Origin: JAHZKS01 sp047404135
GTDB lineage: Bacteria; Pseudomonadota; Alphaproteobacteria; Rickettsiales; JABSSG01
Reading direction: 5' to 3'
Assembly: GCA_047404135.1 (NCBI GenBank)
Contig: JBDOIT010000002.1
Coordinates: 248,001 to 312,000, forward strand
Length of the DNA stretch: 64,000 nucleotides
A program made the position numbers and the translations under genes. This document shows, piece after piece, positions 52,683 through 61,796 of the stretch. The notes beneath the pieces are model-generated. The model had not been told where the DNA came from. It saw only the letters and a list, made by a program, of their open reading frames with translations, and did no database searches. Each line of letters begins with the position of its first letter. The stretch's first letter is position 1.

Positions 52683-54029
52683 ATGTTTACAAGTCTGTAC
52701 CATATATCTTCGTTTCATCCTGCGCTCCATAGTCAAAACATGACTATTGGCAGAGAAAAATTGGCTCAAAGATTAGTGAGCTCTGGGCAACTTCGTATAG
52801 ATGCTGGCGAAAAAATCAATTTTGCAAGGCTCTATGTTCCTAGCCTCAGAATAAGCTCAATGTTTACATATCGTGAGCTCCATGACAAAAAACTCATTCA
52901 AAAAACCACTAAGAAAATAGCTCAAGAATTATCAGGTTCTGCACGAGAAAAATCTTTAGAAACAAAAGTACAGCGCCACATAAAGCTACTAAAAGCTGAG
53001 TTAGAGAAATATCAATATGTCAGCCTGGAAGAGGAGCTAAGACTTGCACGCTTAATTGTGCAAGCCACTCATCCTGTTGTCATGATGCTTATCTTAGAGG
53101 AGGGAGTAGAAATCTTCATCTCGCACTCGCATAATATTGGCGATGTTCTTGATATTGTCTCGTGGCAGCAATCCGGTTCAAATAGTGGGATGCAAAGCAC
53201 CAACGGAAAAGATGCGGCAGTCTTTATTTCATGTGGAGGAAACCCCTTAGTAGATAACAAAGACAAAATAGCATCATATGGCGATGGGTGGCCGGCACGC
53301 GCACGCGCATTGATAATAGGCGGGCAAGAACTAGGTCATTACTCTGATATTAAGCGAGATGAAAGCGGACGACAAATATCTCGTTACTCCGCAAATTTCA
53401 GTGCCACAAAAGCAAAAGAGCATGTGCGTATTGGTAGGATTGAAGATATCAAATATTCCACAAATATACTGGATACTTTATTAGAAATCGGAATGCTAGG
53501 TCTTATGGAAACGGAGAAAAAAATAAAATTTTATGTCGATAACAAACAAAAAAGCATTAGATATCTTCAGCAAATTTTAAAATTAAAGTTCCAAAAGTCT
53601 ATGTTTCTGAGAAGAGCGCTCAAAAAGAAGATAACGTTTCTAAGTCTACTAGAACATGAAACAAGATTTGCTACATTAACCAAAGCAATGCTAGAAGATA
53701 TGCTCTTCAATCTTTCCCCTAAAGCAGATGTATATCAAAATGAAGATAAAGATATCGAGGAAGCAGTTGCATGTGTCGAGGCTTTAGCTAGAGTCCCACA
53801 GCAGGTCAATAAATGGGGGAAGCCTCTGACAAAAATACTCATGAAAAATCTATATAGAACTTATTTCACAGAAGTTATTCCAGGATGTGTAAAAGCATAT
53901 GAAGCAATCGCAGGAAGACCATATGAATATAATAAATCGAAAGAAAAATCGGGGTTGATCTCTTCGGTGAAACATTTGTTTAAAAAAGAACTATATTATC
54001 CTAAGAACAAATCTAATCTCTTAAAATAG
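52683..54029 (+). CDS. Uncharacterised Rickettsiales-type protein (probably DUF2748)
   Basis: The 448-residue protein looks like a family of unknown function known from Rickettsia, which I believe is DUF2748; this is from memory of the SSFHPALHSQNMTIGREKLAQRLVS start. It has no signal peptide or membrane helix. The middle has VAVFISCGGNPLVDN-like sequence, then RALIIGGQELGHYSDIKRDESG. There Q215-E-L-G-H219 resembles the HExxH zinc motif of metallopeptidases with the first His changed to Gln, so it may be a dead or altered enzyme. The C-terminal half is helical and Lys-rich. It follows the M23 gene by 34 bp and overlaps the mreC end by 17 bp. Confidence 0.65.
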   Translation: MFTSLYHISSFHPALHSQNMTIGREKLAQRLVSSGQLRIDAGEKINFARLYVPSLRISSMFTYRELHDKKLIQKTTKKIAQELSGSAREKSLETKVQRHIKLLKAELEKYQYVSLEEELRLARLIVQATHPVVMMLILEEGVEIFISHSHNIGDVLDIVSWQQSGSNSGMQSTNGKDAAVFISCGGNPLVDNKDKIASYGDGWPARARALIIGGQELGHYSDIKRDESGRQISRYSANFSATKAKEHVRIGRIEDIKYSTNILDTLLEIGMLGLMETEKKIKFYVDNKQKSIRYLQQILKLKFQKSMFLRRALKKKITFLSLLEHETRFATLTKAMLEDMLFNLSPKADVYQNEDKDIEEAVACVEALARVPQQVNKWGKPLTKILMKNLYRTYFTEVIPGCVKAYEAIAGRPYEYNKSKEKSGLISSVKHLFKKELYYPKNKSNLLK

Positions 54030-54849
54030 AAACGTATCTCACATTTCTAATATTAGAAAATGGAGTAATTTCAATCTGCCCTTCCTGGTCTTTAGTGACG
54101 GTACCCACTGCTAAACCTGATATAAAATTATAACCATCTCCAGAAGCACTAACAACCTCTCCTAAGACCGGAAGGGCTCCTTTGCCATGAATAAGACCTA
54201 CTACCATCTTCCCATTATAGCTCCCACGAACTATCGCTTTCATATTGGTTTTTTCAAAAAAGACAGGAGTCTTAGAATTAGGACTAGTAACCAACGTGAT
54301 TGTAGAAAACCTCTCTCCTACATCCGTGATACGGCCCACCAACTTCTCATGATCTGCAACAATATCGCCTTGCTTTACACCATCAATACGCCCTACGGGT
54401 ATTCTAGCAGACTCCACATAACCATCAGAAGATTGCATTAGGATCTCTGTCATTAGGATCTTTTTTGGATCATTAGCAGAATATTTCATGACGTTTTTTA
54501 GTTTAGCAATCTCGCTGGCAAGTCTACGGTAATATATTTCACGATCCTTAAATTCTTGATTTTCAGCTTTCAAATTTTCATATTTCTCTTCTAAACTAAA
54601 ATGATGCGTGACCTTCCCTACCCTACTAGACAAAGATGAATTGATAGAGTTTACTCCTCCATACACACTAGAAGCTGTATGATAATAAATCTCATATAGC
54701 TTAGATCTAAAAGCATCAGATAAGAAGAGGCCCGCTGCAAAAACGGCGATCACGAATAAAGTGCCAATAAAAAATTTTGTAGGGATGCTCCTATTCCTTA
54801 ATTTCAGTCGAGCAGATATCTTATAATTATTTGATCCATCATAAGGCAT
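54013..54849 (-). CDS. mreC: Rod shape-determining protein MreC
   Basis: MreC links the cytoplasmic MreB filaments to wall enzymes in the periplasm. A membrane helix is at about 24-42 (FIGTLFVIAVFAAGLFL), followed by a coiled coil (EEKYENLKAENQEFKDREIYYRRLASEIAKL, about 88-118) and a double beta-barrel domain with VGRIDGVKQGDIVADHEKLVGRI and TLVTSPNSKTPVFFEK. The length is 278. It starts 2 bp after mreB. mreD is not in the position it usually takes: the downstream gene is on the other strand. Confidence 0.93.
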   Translation of the reverse strand: MPYDGSNNYKISARLKLRNRSIPTKFFIGTLFVIAVFAAGLFLSDAFRSKLYEIYYHTASSVYGGVNSINSSLSSRVGKVTHHFSLEEKYENLKAENQEFKDREIYYRRLASEIAKLKNVMKYSANDPKKILMTEILMQSSDGYVESARIPVGRIDGVKQGDIVADHEKLVGRITDVGERFSTITLVTSPNSKTPVFFEKTNMKAIVRGSYNGKMVVGLIHGKGALPVLGEVVSASGDGYNFISGLAVGTVTKDQEGQIEITPFSNIRNVRYVSILRD

Positions 54850-54851
54850 AG

Positions 54852-55889
54852 CTATGCCTTAAATAAAGTATGCTTAAATCTCACAATATTATCTAACACA
54901 TGGCCACAGCCTCGTGCAACACAGAATAAAGGGTCTTCTGCAATCACAACTGGAAGCTTTGTAATCCCACTGATCACCTTATCTAAATTGTGCAGTAAGG
55001 CACCTCCACCGGTCAAAACAATGCCTTTTTCTGCAACATCAGATGCAAGCTCCGGAGGAGTTGACTCTAACGTTACCCTAATAGCTTCGATAATCTGATT
55101 AACAGGCTCAACCAAACTTTCCGCAACACTGTTTTCATTCAGCGTAATTTCCTTAGGCAAACCGCTTACAAAATCACGTCCTTTAATTTTCATAATTTTG
55201 CCTTTGCCATCTTTTGGATAACAAGCACTGCCAATTTCTTTCTTAATTCTCTCGGCCGTTGCCTCACCAATCAATAGATTATGCTGCCTTCTAATATAGT
55301 TGGTAATCGCTTCATCCATTGAATCACCACCAACTCTTACAGAACGTGCAAAGACAACACCACCAAGGGAGATCACGCCAACTTCTGTTGTGCCCCCACC
55401 AATATCTACTACCATAGAGCCAACAGGCTCAGTCACAGGCAGACCCGCACCTATCGCAGCTGCCATAGGCTCTTCTATTAAATACACATCTCTTGCACCC
55501 GCTACTTCTGCAGCCTCTTGAATGGCTTTACGCTCCACAGGAGTAGAAGCTGAAGGAACGCACACAACAATACGTGGACCTACGAATGTTTTTCTTTTAT
55601 GTACTGTATGTATGAAATGTTTTATCATTTCTTCAGCGCTTTTAAAATCAGCTATAACACCGTCTTTCAAAGGCCTAATCGCTTCAATATCTGATGGAGT
55701 TCTACCCAACATCACTTTAGCTTCATGCCCAAAAGCATAAGGCTTCACTATCCCATTCTTATTTAATATCGCAATCACAGAAGGTTCATTCAGAGCTATA
55801 CCCTTATTTTTTACGTATACTATGGTATTTGCTGTACCTAGATCGACAGCCATATCTGATGAAAAATATCCAAGAAACTTCTGTAACAT
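54852..55889 (-). CDS. mreB: Rod shape-determining actin homologue MreB
   Basis: MreB filaments guide lateral wall synthesis. MAVDLGTANTIVYVKNKGI is phosphate loop 1 of the actin fold, VVDIGGGTTEVGVISLGG phosphate loop 2, and GIVLTGGGALLHNLDKVI the adenosine motif. LIEEPMAAAIGAGLPV and RRQHNLLIGEATAERIKKEIG are family segments. The length of 345 is normal. Its retention, with mreC and murA, points to a rod-like or at least actively remodelled wall. Confidence 0.97.
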   Translation of the reverse strand: MLQKFLGYFSSDMAVDLGTANTIVYVKNKGIALNEPSVIAILNKNGIVKPYAFGHEAKVMLGRTPSDIEAIRPLKDGVIADFKSAEEMIKHFIHTVHKRKTFVGPRIVVCVPSASTPVERKAIQEAAEVAGARDVYLIEEPMAAAIGAGLPVTEPVGSMVVDIGGGTTEVGVISLGGVVFARSVRVGGDSMDEAITNYIRRQHNLLIGEATAERIKKEIGSACYPKDGKGKIMKIKGRDFVSGLPKEITLNENSVAESLVEPVNQIIEAIRVTLESTPPELASDVAEKGIVLTGGGALLHNLDKVISGITKLPVVIAEDPLFCVARGCGHVLDNIVRFKHTLFKA

Positions 55890-56114
55890 TATAAACCTTA
55901 TGAAATTAAGTATACACTAGAAAAATATTAACAATACTAACTAATATGTTAATTATAACTTCTCAAGCTTTAACTACAAGAAAAAAATACCTTTGAGCCT
56001 TACTGAATACGAATATACCGTAGGAATTTTATAAGCACCCATACGAAATGAGATACAATAGGCACTAACGCATATAGGAATTATATATTTTCAAGCACTC
56101 ACTACGTCGTACAC

Positions 56115-56144
56115 TTGAGCTATCTACGAATAATCGGTTATAAT
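56115..56144 (+). promoter_or_regulatory. Promoter of the LRR protein gene
   Basis: TTGAGC (56115-56120) and a perfect TATAAT (56139-56144) are 18 bp apart. The leader ends with a strong GGGGAG ribosome binding site at 56191-56196, 5 bases before ATG 56202. The rest of the 312-bp gap after mreB is AT-rich and shows no gene. Confidence 0.65.
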
Positions 56145-56201
56145 TAATTATATATCTACTCTAAAATTGGCAGTGCAAACGCACAATGACGGGGAGAAAA
56201 A

Positions 56202-58109
56202 ATGTATCAAGAAGAAGCAGCCGACCCACAATCATATGAATTATCTCAAGCAATCACATGCATGAGAAGTGATAGCGAAACAGCTGTCGTGCAAACTCTA
56301 AAACTCCTGATGTACCAAGATAACAGACTCTGGAAACAATCGATTCAAAAACTCTGCGATGCCGTTGCAAGATCTCAAAAACACATTACTCTAGATTTTT
56401 CTTCCTCTCAGATGGATGATGCAGAGAAAGAAATGTTTGGAACTAGGTGGATTCAGTCTATAGCACAAGAAATCATTAGCACTCTAGTGGAGACCCTAAG
56501 GGCAATAAAAGGAAGTATTGATTTGCATATTATTAAAGATAAAATCTGCTCTCAAGATATAGGAGAATTGCTGAGTTATATCACATATGCAGATACCCGA
56601 CTTAGGCTAACCGTTAAAAATGGACCTATCACACATGAGTTAGCGAAATCACTCAAGAGACTGATAAAAACTCACAAATCCTCTCTAGATCTTGATCTAT
56701 CGGATAACAGAATACCACTCAAAGCACTTGGTGCTATTGCCAATGCACTGCAAGATACTAAATTCTTCACGCAAATCAATCTGGAGAACACAGGGCTCTC
56801 TGTCAGCGGACTGAAGACTCTGACTACGTCCATCAAAAAAGCACAGTCTCCTTTACATATCAGCCTTTCAAAAAATAACCTCGCAGATGCCGGGGTCTTA
56901 TGCCATGCTCTAAAACACGCCAAAATGCCTCTGGCTATTGACTTATCCTCAAATGGTATAGGACCCAATGGAATTAGTGCTATTGCAGATGCTATTATGG
57001 CAGCTAGGGCTCCTTTAATCATAGTGCTAGACCCGGATCTCAAGCCAGAATCAGCTGAAGAGTTGAGGTTTGCTATTATGCGTGCTACCCCTCCTATAAG
57101 GATAAAACTCGCATCTGCCTATACTCAAGTAGAAGGGCAAGATACTCTTTGCTCCATACCATTACCTATACGGGCGCTCGAAAAAAACTGGTTACTGGAA
57201 GAGCCACAATATAATGCAATATTTCATTCTATTTCAGGACATCAAAGACTTTGGATAGAGATAATCACATTGCCTACAAGCGAACAATCTACACAAAATT
57301 CAGCCTACCAAGCCATTCAATTAGCAACATCATGTTTATATACAAAGCTACCACTAGAATTAGTAGCATGGATTTGTTCCTTTTTACCCTCCACAGAGTA
57401 TTATCGCATAGTAAGAGATCTTATTATTGAAGCCTGGAACACACATAGAGGAAAAAAACACTCAAAGAAATCAGGTTGCATTGTTGATCTATCTGAAGGT
57501 ATTTGTAAAGAAGGAGGTCCAGAAAGTGGATATGAAACAAAGTCCTCCTCTGAAGACGAGCATAAACCAGATGATGAAAGTGGCAAAGAAAAAGCAGATG
57601 ATGAAAGTGGCAAAGAAAAAGCAGATGATTCTGCAGCGTTAAACGCAGACCAAAACAATCTAGCTAATAGCACCTTAATTAACAATCTAACAATCAGGCT
57701 GCTTCCTGCTAATATAGAAGAAAAGATACTTGTTACAACGGATTACAAGAAAGAATATTATATTGATAATGAAACCAATCTTCATCTTGAAGAAATACTT
57801 AGCAACCTTGATGCAAAAGCAAATTACACAACAGATGATACCCACTCTGTTGAACTTTCCGATCTCTTTCAAGAAAAAGAAGGGCTCCCTGCTTATATAG
57901 AAGAAAAGATACTTGTTACAACGGATCACAAGAAAGAATATTATATTGATAATGAAACCAATCTTCATCTTGAAGATATATTTAGAAACCTTGATGCAAA
58001 AGAAAATTACACAACAGATGATACCTACTCTGTTGAATTTCCAGATCTATTCCAAGAAAGAGAAATTCTCCCTGCGATCTCTGGCATTGGTCTAATGTCT
58101 ATAGCATAG
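56202..58109 (+). CDS. Leucine-rich-repeat protein with F-box-like segment and duplicated tail
   Basis: This 635-residue protein has no signal peptide or membrane helix. Five ribonuclease-inhibitor-type LRRs of about 26-30 residues run from 160 to 298; examples are LDLDLSDNRI, INLENTGLS, ISLSKNNLADA and IDLSSNGIGPNG. At 383-397, LPLELVAWICSFLPS fits the F-box start pattern (LP-x-E-L...I-x-x-F-L). An acidic low-complexity stretch (438-478) holds two copies of DDESGKEKA, and two 61-residue repeats (504-564, 565-625) end the chain. The mix of eukaryote-like parts suggests a secreted host-targeted effector acting through ubiquitin ligases; this is inference. It has its own promoter and strong ribosome binding site. 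Confidence 0.8.
   Translation: MYQEEAADPQSYELSQAITCMRSDSETAVVQTLKLLMYQDNRLWKQSIQKLCDAVARSQKHITLDFSSSQMDDAEKEMFGTRWIQSIAQEIISTLVETLRAIKGSIDLHIIKDKICSQDIGELLSYITYADTRLRLTVKNGPITHELAKSLKRLIKTHKSSLDLDLSDNRIPLKALGAIANALQDTKFFTQINLENTGLSVSGLKTLTTSIKKAQSPLHISLSKNNLADAGVLCHALKHAKMPLAIDLSSNGIGPNGISAIADAIMAARAPLIIVLDPDLKPESAEELRFAIMRATPPIRIKLASAYTQVEGQDTLCSIPLPIRALEKNWLLEEPQYNAIFHSISGHQRLWIEIITLPTSEQSTQNSAYQAIQLATSCLYTKLPLELVAWICSFLPSTEYYRIVRDLIIEAWNTHRGKKHSKKSGCIVDLSEGICKEGGPESGYETKSSSEDEHKPDDESGKEKADDESGKEKADDSAALNADQNNLANSTLINNLTIRLLPANIEEKILVTTDYKKEYYIDNETNLHLEEILSNLDAKANYTTDDTHSVELSDLFQEKEGLPAYIEEKILVTTDHKKEYYIDNETNLHLEDIFRNLDAKENYTTDDTYSVEFPDLFQEREILPAISGIGLMSIA
57570..57623 (+). repeat. Two tandem 27-bp copies encoding DDESGKEKA
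   Basis: Positions 57570-57596 and 57597-57623 appear identical base for base and stay in frame, adding nine residues per copy. A further GATGAT begins after the second. Perfect identity points to recent slippage or a site that still expands and contracts. Confidence 0.9.
57711..58076 (+). repeat. Two tandem 183-bp in-frame repeats at the 3' end of the LRR gene
   Basis: Unit 1 is 57711-57893 and unit 2 is 57894-58076, about 90 percent identical by eye. They encode 61 residues each, differing at 11 positions; by my count only three codons differ silently. Both keep EEKILVTTD, KKEYYIDNETNLHLE and NYTTDDT. Confidence 0.92.
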
Positions 58110-58173
58110 AGGTTGATTATTTTGAAGCCTTGTATATTCTATGTTTTAATGAAAAATCATACGATACACTATA

Positions 58174-59538
58174 ATGACTATAGTAACAAGATTCGCACCA
58201 TCCCCCACTGGAAACCTCCATATAGGTGGAGCAAGGACAGCGCTTTTCAATTTTTTATATGCAAAGCATACTGGAGGGACTTTCAAATTGCGTGTGGAAG
58301 ATACAGATCAAAAGCGTTCAAAAAAAGAATTTGAAGAATCCATTATTGAGGGAATGAAATGGCTTGGTCTGCAGCATGACGAAGCAATAGTATATCAAAG
58401 CAAACGCATTGAAAGACATTTAGAAGTAGCTCAAGAATTGCTAAAAAAAGGCTGCGCGTATTACTGTAACACTCCTCTAGATGAAATACAAAAAAACCGT
58501 TCTGAATTTGAAGCGCAAGGTAAGATATTTCAATTTCAAAGTGAGTGGCGCGACAGAGACCCCGACCCATCAAGAACAGGTGGGGTAGTGAGGTTTAAAG
58601 CTCCAAATGATGGGCGCACAGCTATACAAGATCTAGTTCAAGGTAAAGTTACAGTACCAAATTCTGAGCTGGATGACATGGTATTGGTCCGCTCTGATGG
58701 AACCCCTACATACATGTTAGCAGTCGTTGTGGATGATTATGACATGGACATTACTCACGTTATCAGAGGAGACGACCATCTTAATAATGCCTTTAGGCAA
58801 ATTCACCTTTACCATGCAATGGGTTGGAATGTTCCCGAATATGCGCATATTCCTTTAATACACGGAATAGATGGAGCAAAATTATCAAAACGTCATGGAG
58901 CGCTAAATGTGCTTGATTACCAAGAAAAAGGATACCTCCCTGAAGCGATGTTCAATTATTTACTAAGAATGGGGTGGGGTCATGGGAATGATGAAATCAT
59001 TTCAAAAGAGCAAGCGATTGAATGGTTTGATATCAAGAATGTTAATAAAAGCCCTGCAAAATTAGACTTTTTTAAGATGATGCACCTGAATGGTCATTAT
59101 ATCAAAAACAGCAATAACGATGAGCTTATATCCCACTTAGGTGATCTGAGTAAGTCACAAAAAAATACCCTCAATAAAGGATTGGATGGTTTAAAAAAAC
59201 GTGCAAAAACTCTAGTGGAATTAAAAGAAAATGCTCAATTTTATTTAGCAGACAAGCCTATTGAAATTTCTGCAGAAGCAAAAGAAATAATAGATGGATT
59301 TGACAAAGAAGCCTACAAATCTTTAGTGGAGACCATTCAGAATATACCTTCTTGGGATTCAGAGAGTTTAAAAGAATCGGTAAAAACATTCGCAGAAAAA
59401 CACAAAATGAAACTAGGTCAAATTGCACAAGTCCTCAGACCTGCACTTACTGGATCCACAGTTTCTCCAAGTGTATTTGAGATACTGCCTGCGTTAGGAA
59501 AAGATAAATCTATTGAAAGATTAACCCGTTTTTGTTAA
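58174..59538 (+). CDS. gltX: Glutamyl-tRNA synthetase
   Basis: This class I synthetase charges tRNA-Glu and, in many alphaproteobacteria, also tRNA-Gln before amidation. The HIGH-type motif is FAPSPTGNLHIGGARTALFN, and the KMSKS-type loop is GAKLSKRHGALNV. RVEDTDQKRS and THVIRGDDHLNNAFRQI are conserved. The length of 454 is typical of GltX; alphaproteobacteria often have a second copy elsewhere. It heads a gltX-def-fmt-truA run. Confidence 0.95.
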   Translation: MTIVTRFAPSPTGNLHIGGARTALFNFLYAKHTGGTFKLRVEDTDQKRSKKEFEESIIEGMKWLGLQHDEAIVYQSKRIERHLEVAQELLKKGCAYYCNTPLDEIQKNRSEFEAQGKIFQFQSEWRDRDPDPSRTGGVVRFKAPNDGRTAIQDLVQGKVTVPNSELDDMVLVRSDGTPTYMLAVVVDDYDMDITHVIRGDDHLNNAFRQIHLYHAMGWNVPEYAHIPLIHGIDGAKLSKRHGALNVLDYQEKGYLPEAMFNYLLRMGWGHGNDEIISKEQAIEWFDIKNVNKSPAKLDFFKMMHLNGHYIKNSNNDELISHLGDLSKSQKNTLNKGLDGLKKRAKTLVELKENAQFYLADKPIEISAEAKEIIDGFDKEAYKSLVETIQNIPSWDSESLKESVKTFAEKHKMKLGQIAQVLRPALTGSTVSPSVFEILPALGKDKSIERLTRFC

Positions 59539-59564
59539 TATCTGTGAAATTTTTATTCAACATC

Positions 59565-60083
59565 ATGCCAAAATACGAAGTAATAGTAGCTCCAGACCCA
59601 AGGCTTAACAAGGTTTCACAGCCTGTTGAAAAAGTGGACTCAGAAATAAAAAAGCTTATGGATGATCTCCATGAAACAATCAAAGGTCGATATGCCGGTG
59701 TTGCTGCCCCTCAGGTTGGTATACACAAAAGAATATTCCTAATGGATATATCTAGTTACGTCCCTGAAAACAAAGAAATGTATTTTATTGTAAACCCGGA
59801 AATTACATATATGTCAAAGGAAACATGGGTTTCAGATGAAGGGTGCATATCATTGCCGACAGGAAGAGTTGATGTAGAGAGACCGCAATCTATAAAAATG
59901 ACCTATCTTAATTACCATGGAAATAAAAAAGCAATAGAAGCGGATGGTTGGCTCGCTAGGGGTTTTTTGCATGAGCTAGATCATCTAAATGGAGTAACTT
60001 TATTAGACCACATGTCAAATCTGAAACGAACCTTGCATACTAAAAAACTACTCAAATATAAAAAGAGAAATAATATCACATGA
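59565..60083 (+). CDS. def: Peptide deformylase
   Basis: Def removes the formyl group from new proteins. The three metal-enzyme motifs are present with a variant first one: GVAAPQVGIHKR (motif I, normally GxGLAAxQ), EGCISLP (motif II, with the metal Cys) and FLHELDHLNGV (motif III, HExDH). ATG 59565 gives the normal start MPKYEVIVAPDPRL; the frame upstream opens only with a TTG inside the gltX end. The length is 172. The stop overlaps the fmt start by 4 bp. Confidence 0.94.
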   Translation: MPKYEVIVAPDPRLNKVSQPVEKVDSEIKKLMDDLHETIKGRYAGVAAPQVGIHKRIFLMDISSYVPENKEMYFIVNPEITYMSKETWVSDEGCISLPTGRVDVERPQSIKMTYLNYHGNKKAIEADGWLARGFLHELDHLNGVTLLDHMSNLKRTLHTKKLLKYKKRNNIT

Positions 60084-61006
60084 AACTAGTATTTATGGGT
60101 ACCTCAGATTTTGCGGTCCCAGCTCTGAAATTACTACACGAATCAAAGCATAAAATACTCCGCGTCTTTACTAAGCCTCCATCAAAAGCAAACCGAGGAC
60201 AAAAACTTCATAAATCATCTGTACATGAATCAGCAGAAGAATTGGGCCTTGATGTCTCTTTCCCTACTAGCTTAAAAAATCCAGAAACAATCAAAGAATT
60301 GGAATCACTAAATGCTGATATAATAATAGTGGTTTCTTACGGTCACATTCTGCGTAAAAATGTTTTAGAGATGTGTAAAAATGGGTGCCTCAACATTCAC
60401 CCCTCTTCTCTGCCAAGATGGAGAGGTGCGGCTCCAATTGAAAGAACTGTTTTGAATGGCGACAGATCCACATCTTTATGTATCATCAAGATGGATGCAG
60501 GACTAGACACAGGAGATATTATATTCTCGAAAGATGCGGTAGTTCAAAGAAATGAAACCTCAAAAACCTTATCAGAAAAAATGGCAAAGTTGGGCGCAGA
60601 ATGCATCGTAGAAGCGCTAGATAATTTCAAAGATTTGACTCCACAAAAACAATTAGAAGAAGGGGTTAGATATGCAGAAAAAATATCAAAAGATGAAGCA
60701 ATAATAAACTGGCACGATGATGCAGAAAAAATTGACAGAATGATCAGAGCATTTAACCCATGGCCATATTGTAATTTCTTATTCAAAGGAGAGAGAGTAA
60801 AGTTAATAGAAGCAGAATCTATCCTTACTCAAGAACATGGCTCCAAGCCAGGTACAGTCTTAGATAACAGAATGACAATAGCTTGTGGCAAGGGCACAAT
60901 AAGCCCACTAATCCTACAAAAACCTGGGAAAAAACCCGTAAATATCAAAGACTTCTTGAACGGCGCAAAGATAAAACCTGGAGAAGTATTAAAATATGAC
61001 ATATAG
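60080..61006 (+). CDS. fmt: Methionyl-tRNA formyltransferase
   Basis: Fmt formylates initiator Met-tRNA, the partner reaction to Def. MKLVFMGTSDFAVPALKLL is the N-terminal fold. IIVVSYGHILRKNVL and CLNIHPSSLPRWRGAAPIERTVLNGD hold the catalytic Asn-His region and the SLLPxxRG-type loop. MDAGLDTGDII is the conserved Asp region, and the C-terminal domain has INWHDDAEKIDRMIRAFNPWP. The length is 308. Its start overlaps def by 4 bp, and its end overlaps truA by 11 bp. Confidence 0.96.
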   Translation: MKLVFMGTSDFAVPALKLLHESKHKILRVFTKPPSKANRGQKLHKSSVHESAEELGLDVSFPTSLKNPETIKELESLNADIIIVVSYGHILRKNVLEMCKNGCLNIHPSSLPRWRGAAPIERTVLNGDRSTSLCIIKMDAGLDTGDIIFSKDAVVQRNETSKTLSEKMAKLGAECIVEALDNFKDLTPQKQLEEGVRYAEKISKDEAIINWHDDAEKIDRMIRAFNPWPYCNFLFKGERVKLIEAESILTQEHGSKPGTVLDNRMTIACGKGTISPLILQKPGKKPVNIKDFLNGAKIKPGEVLKYDI

Positions 61007-61736
61007 ATACAAAATCTCAATAGAATATGAGGGCACAGGGTATTCAGGATGGCAAAAGCAACCGAATGCAAAATCAATCCAGGGAGAAGTAGAAAAATCC
61101 CTTCAACAATTCTCACAAGAAAAAGTTGTAACACATGGAATGGGGAGAACTGATGCTGGTGTTCATGCAATTGCACAGATTGCTCATTTCGATTTAGAGA
61201 AAGAATGGGATCCTGATACTGTTTTGCAAGGAATAAATTACTTCTTAAAGCCTCAACCAATAGTAATCACAGTATGCGAGATAGTCAGCAATGATTTCCA
61301 CGCACGCCATTCTGCAAAAAACCGCACATACCAGTATGTAATTTTGAATAGATTTTCAAACCCAGCATTAGACAAGAACAGAGCATGGCATGTAAGCAAA
61401 AAGCTAGATGTACAAAAAATGGAAGAAGCTTCTAAAATACTAATCGGAAAACATGACTTTACTAGCTTCAGAACAACTTTATGCGAAGCTAAATCTCCAA
61501 TCAAAACTATAGAGTATATTCACTTCAACACAGAAGGGGAAAGAATAACCATCGAAATCTGCGCAGAATCTTTTCTGCATCACATGGTGCGTAATATTGT
61601 AGGGTTTCTAGAGTTAGTAGGCTCTAGTAAAAAAACTACAAAAGACCTACAGGAATATTTAGAAGCAAACGATGTTCATGTCATCAAATATACCGCACCA
61701 TCCTGCGGACTTTATTTTACCAAAGTAGAATATTAA
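60996..61736 (+). CDS. truA: tRNA pseudouridine synthase TruA
   Basis: TruA makes pseudouridine at positions 38-40 of tRNA anticodon arms. The catalytic Asp lies in GMGRTDAGVHAIAQIAHFD. EYEGTGYSGWQKQPNAKSIQG is the N-terminal motif, and HARHSAKNRTYQYVILN, HDFTSFRT and FLHHMVRNIVGFLELVG follow in order. The length is 246. It is the last gene of the gltX-def-fmt-truA run. Confidence 0.96.
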   Translation: MTYRYKISIEYEGTGYSGWQKQPNAKSIQGEVEKSLQQFSQEKVVTHGMGRTDAGVHAIAQIAHFDLEKEWDPDTVLQGINYFLKPQPIVITVCEIVSNDFHARHSAKNRTYQYVILNRFSNPALDKNRAWHVSKKLDVQKMEEASKILIGKHDFTSFRTTLCEAKSPIKTIEYIHFNTEGERITIEICAESFLHHMVRNIVGFLELVGSSKKTTKDLQEYLEANDVHVIKYTAPSCGLYFTKVEY

Positions 61737-61796
61737 GAAACCATTGATTTCTTCTCTTTGGTGATAGAAAATATAAGACACTAATATTGGAAAGAG

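Noticed and set aside
61735..61758. AAGAAA / TTTCTT hairpin after truA as a terminator
   Set aside because: The stem is six A/U-rich pairs with an interrupted U tract; too weak to call.
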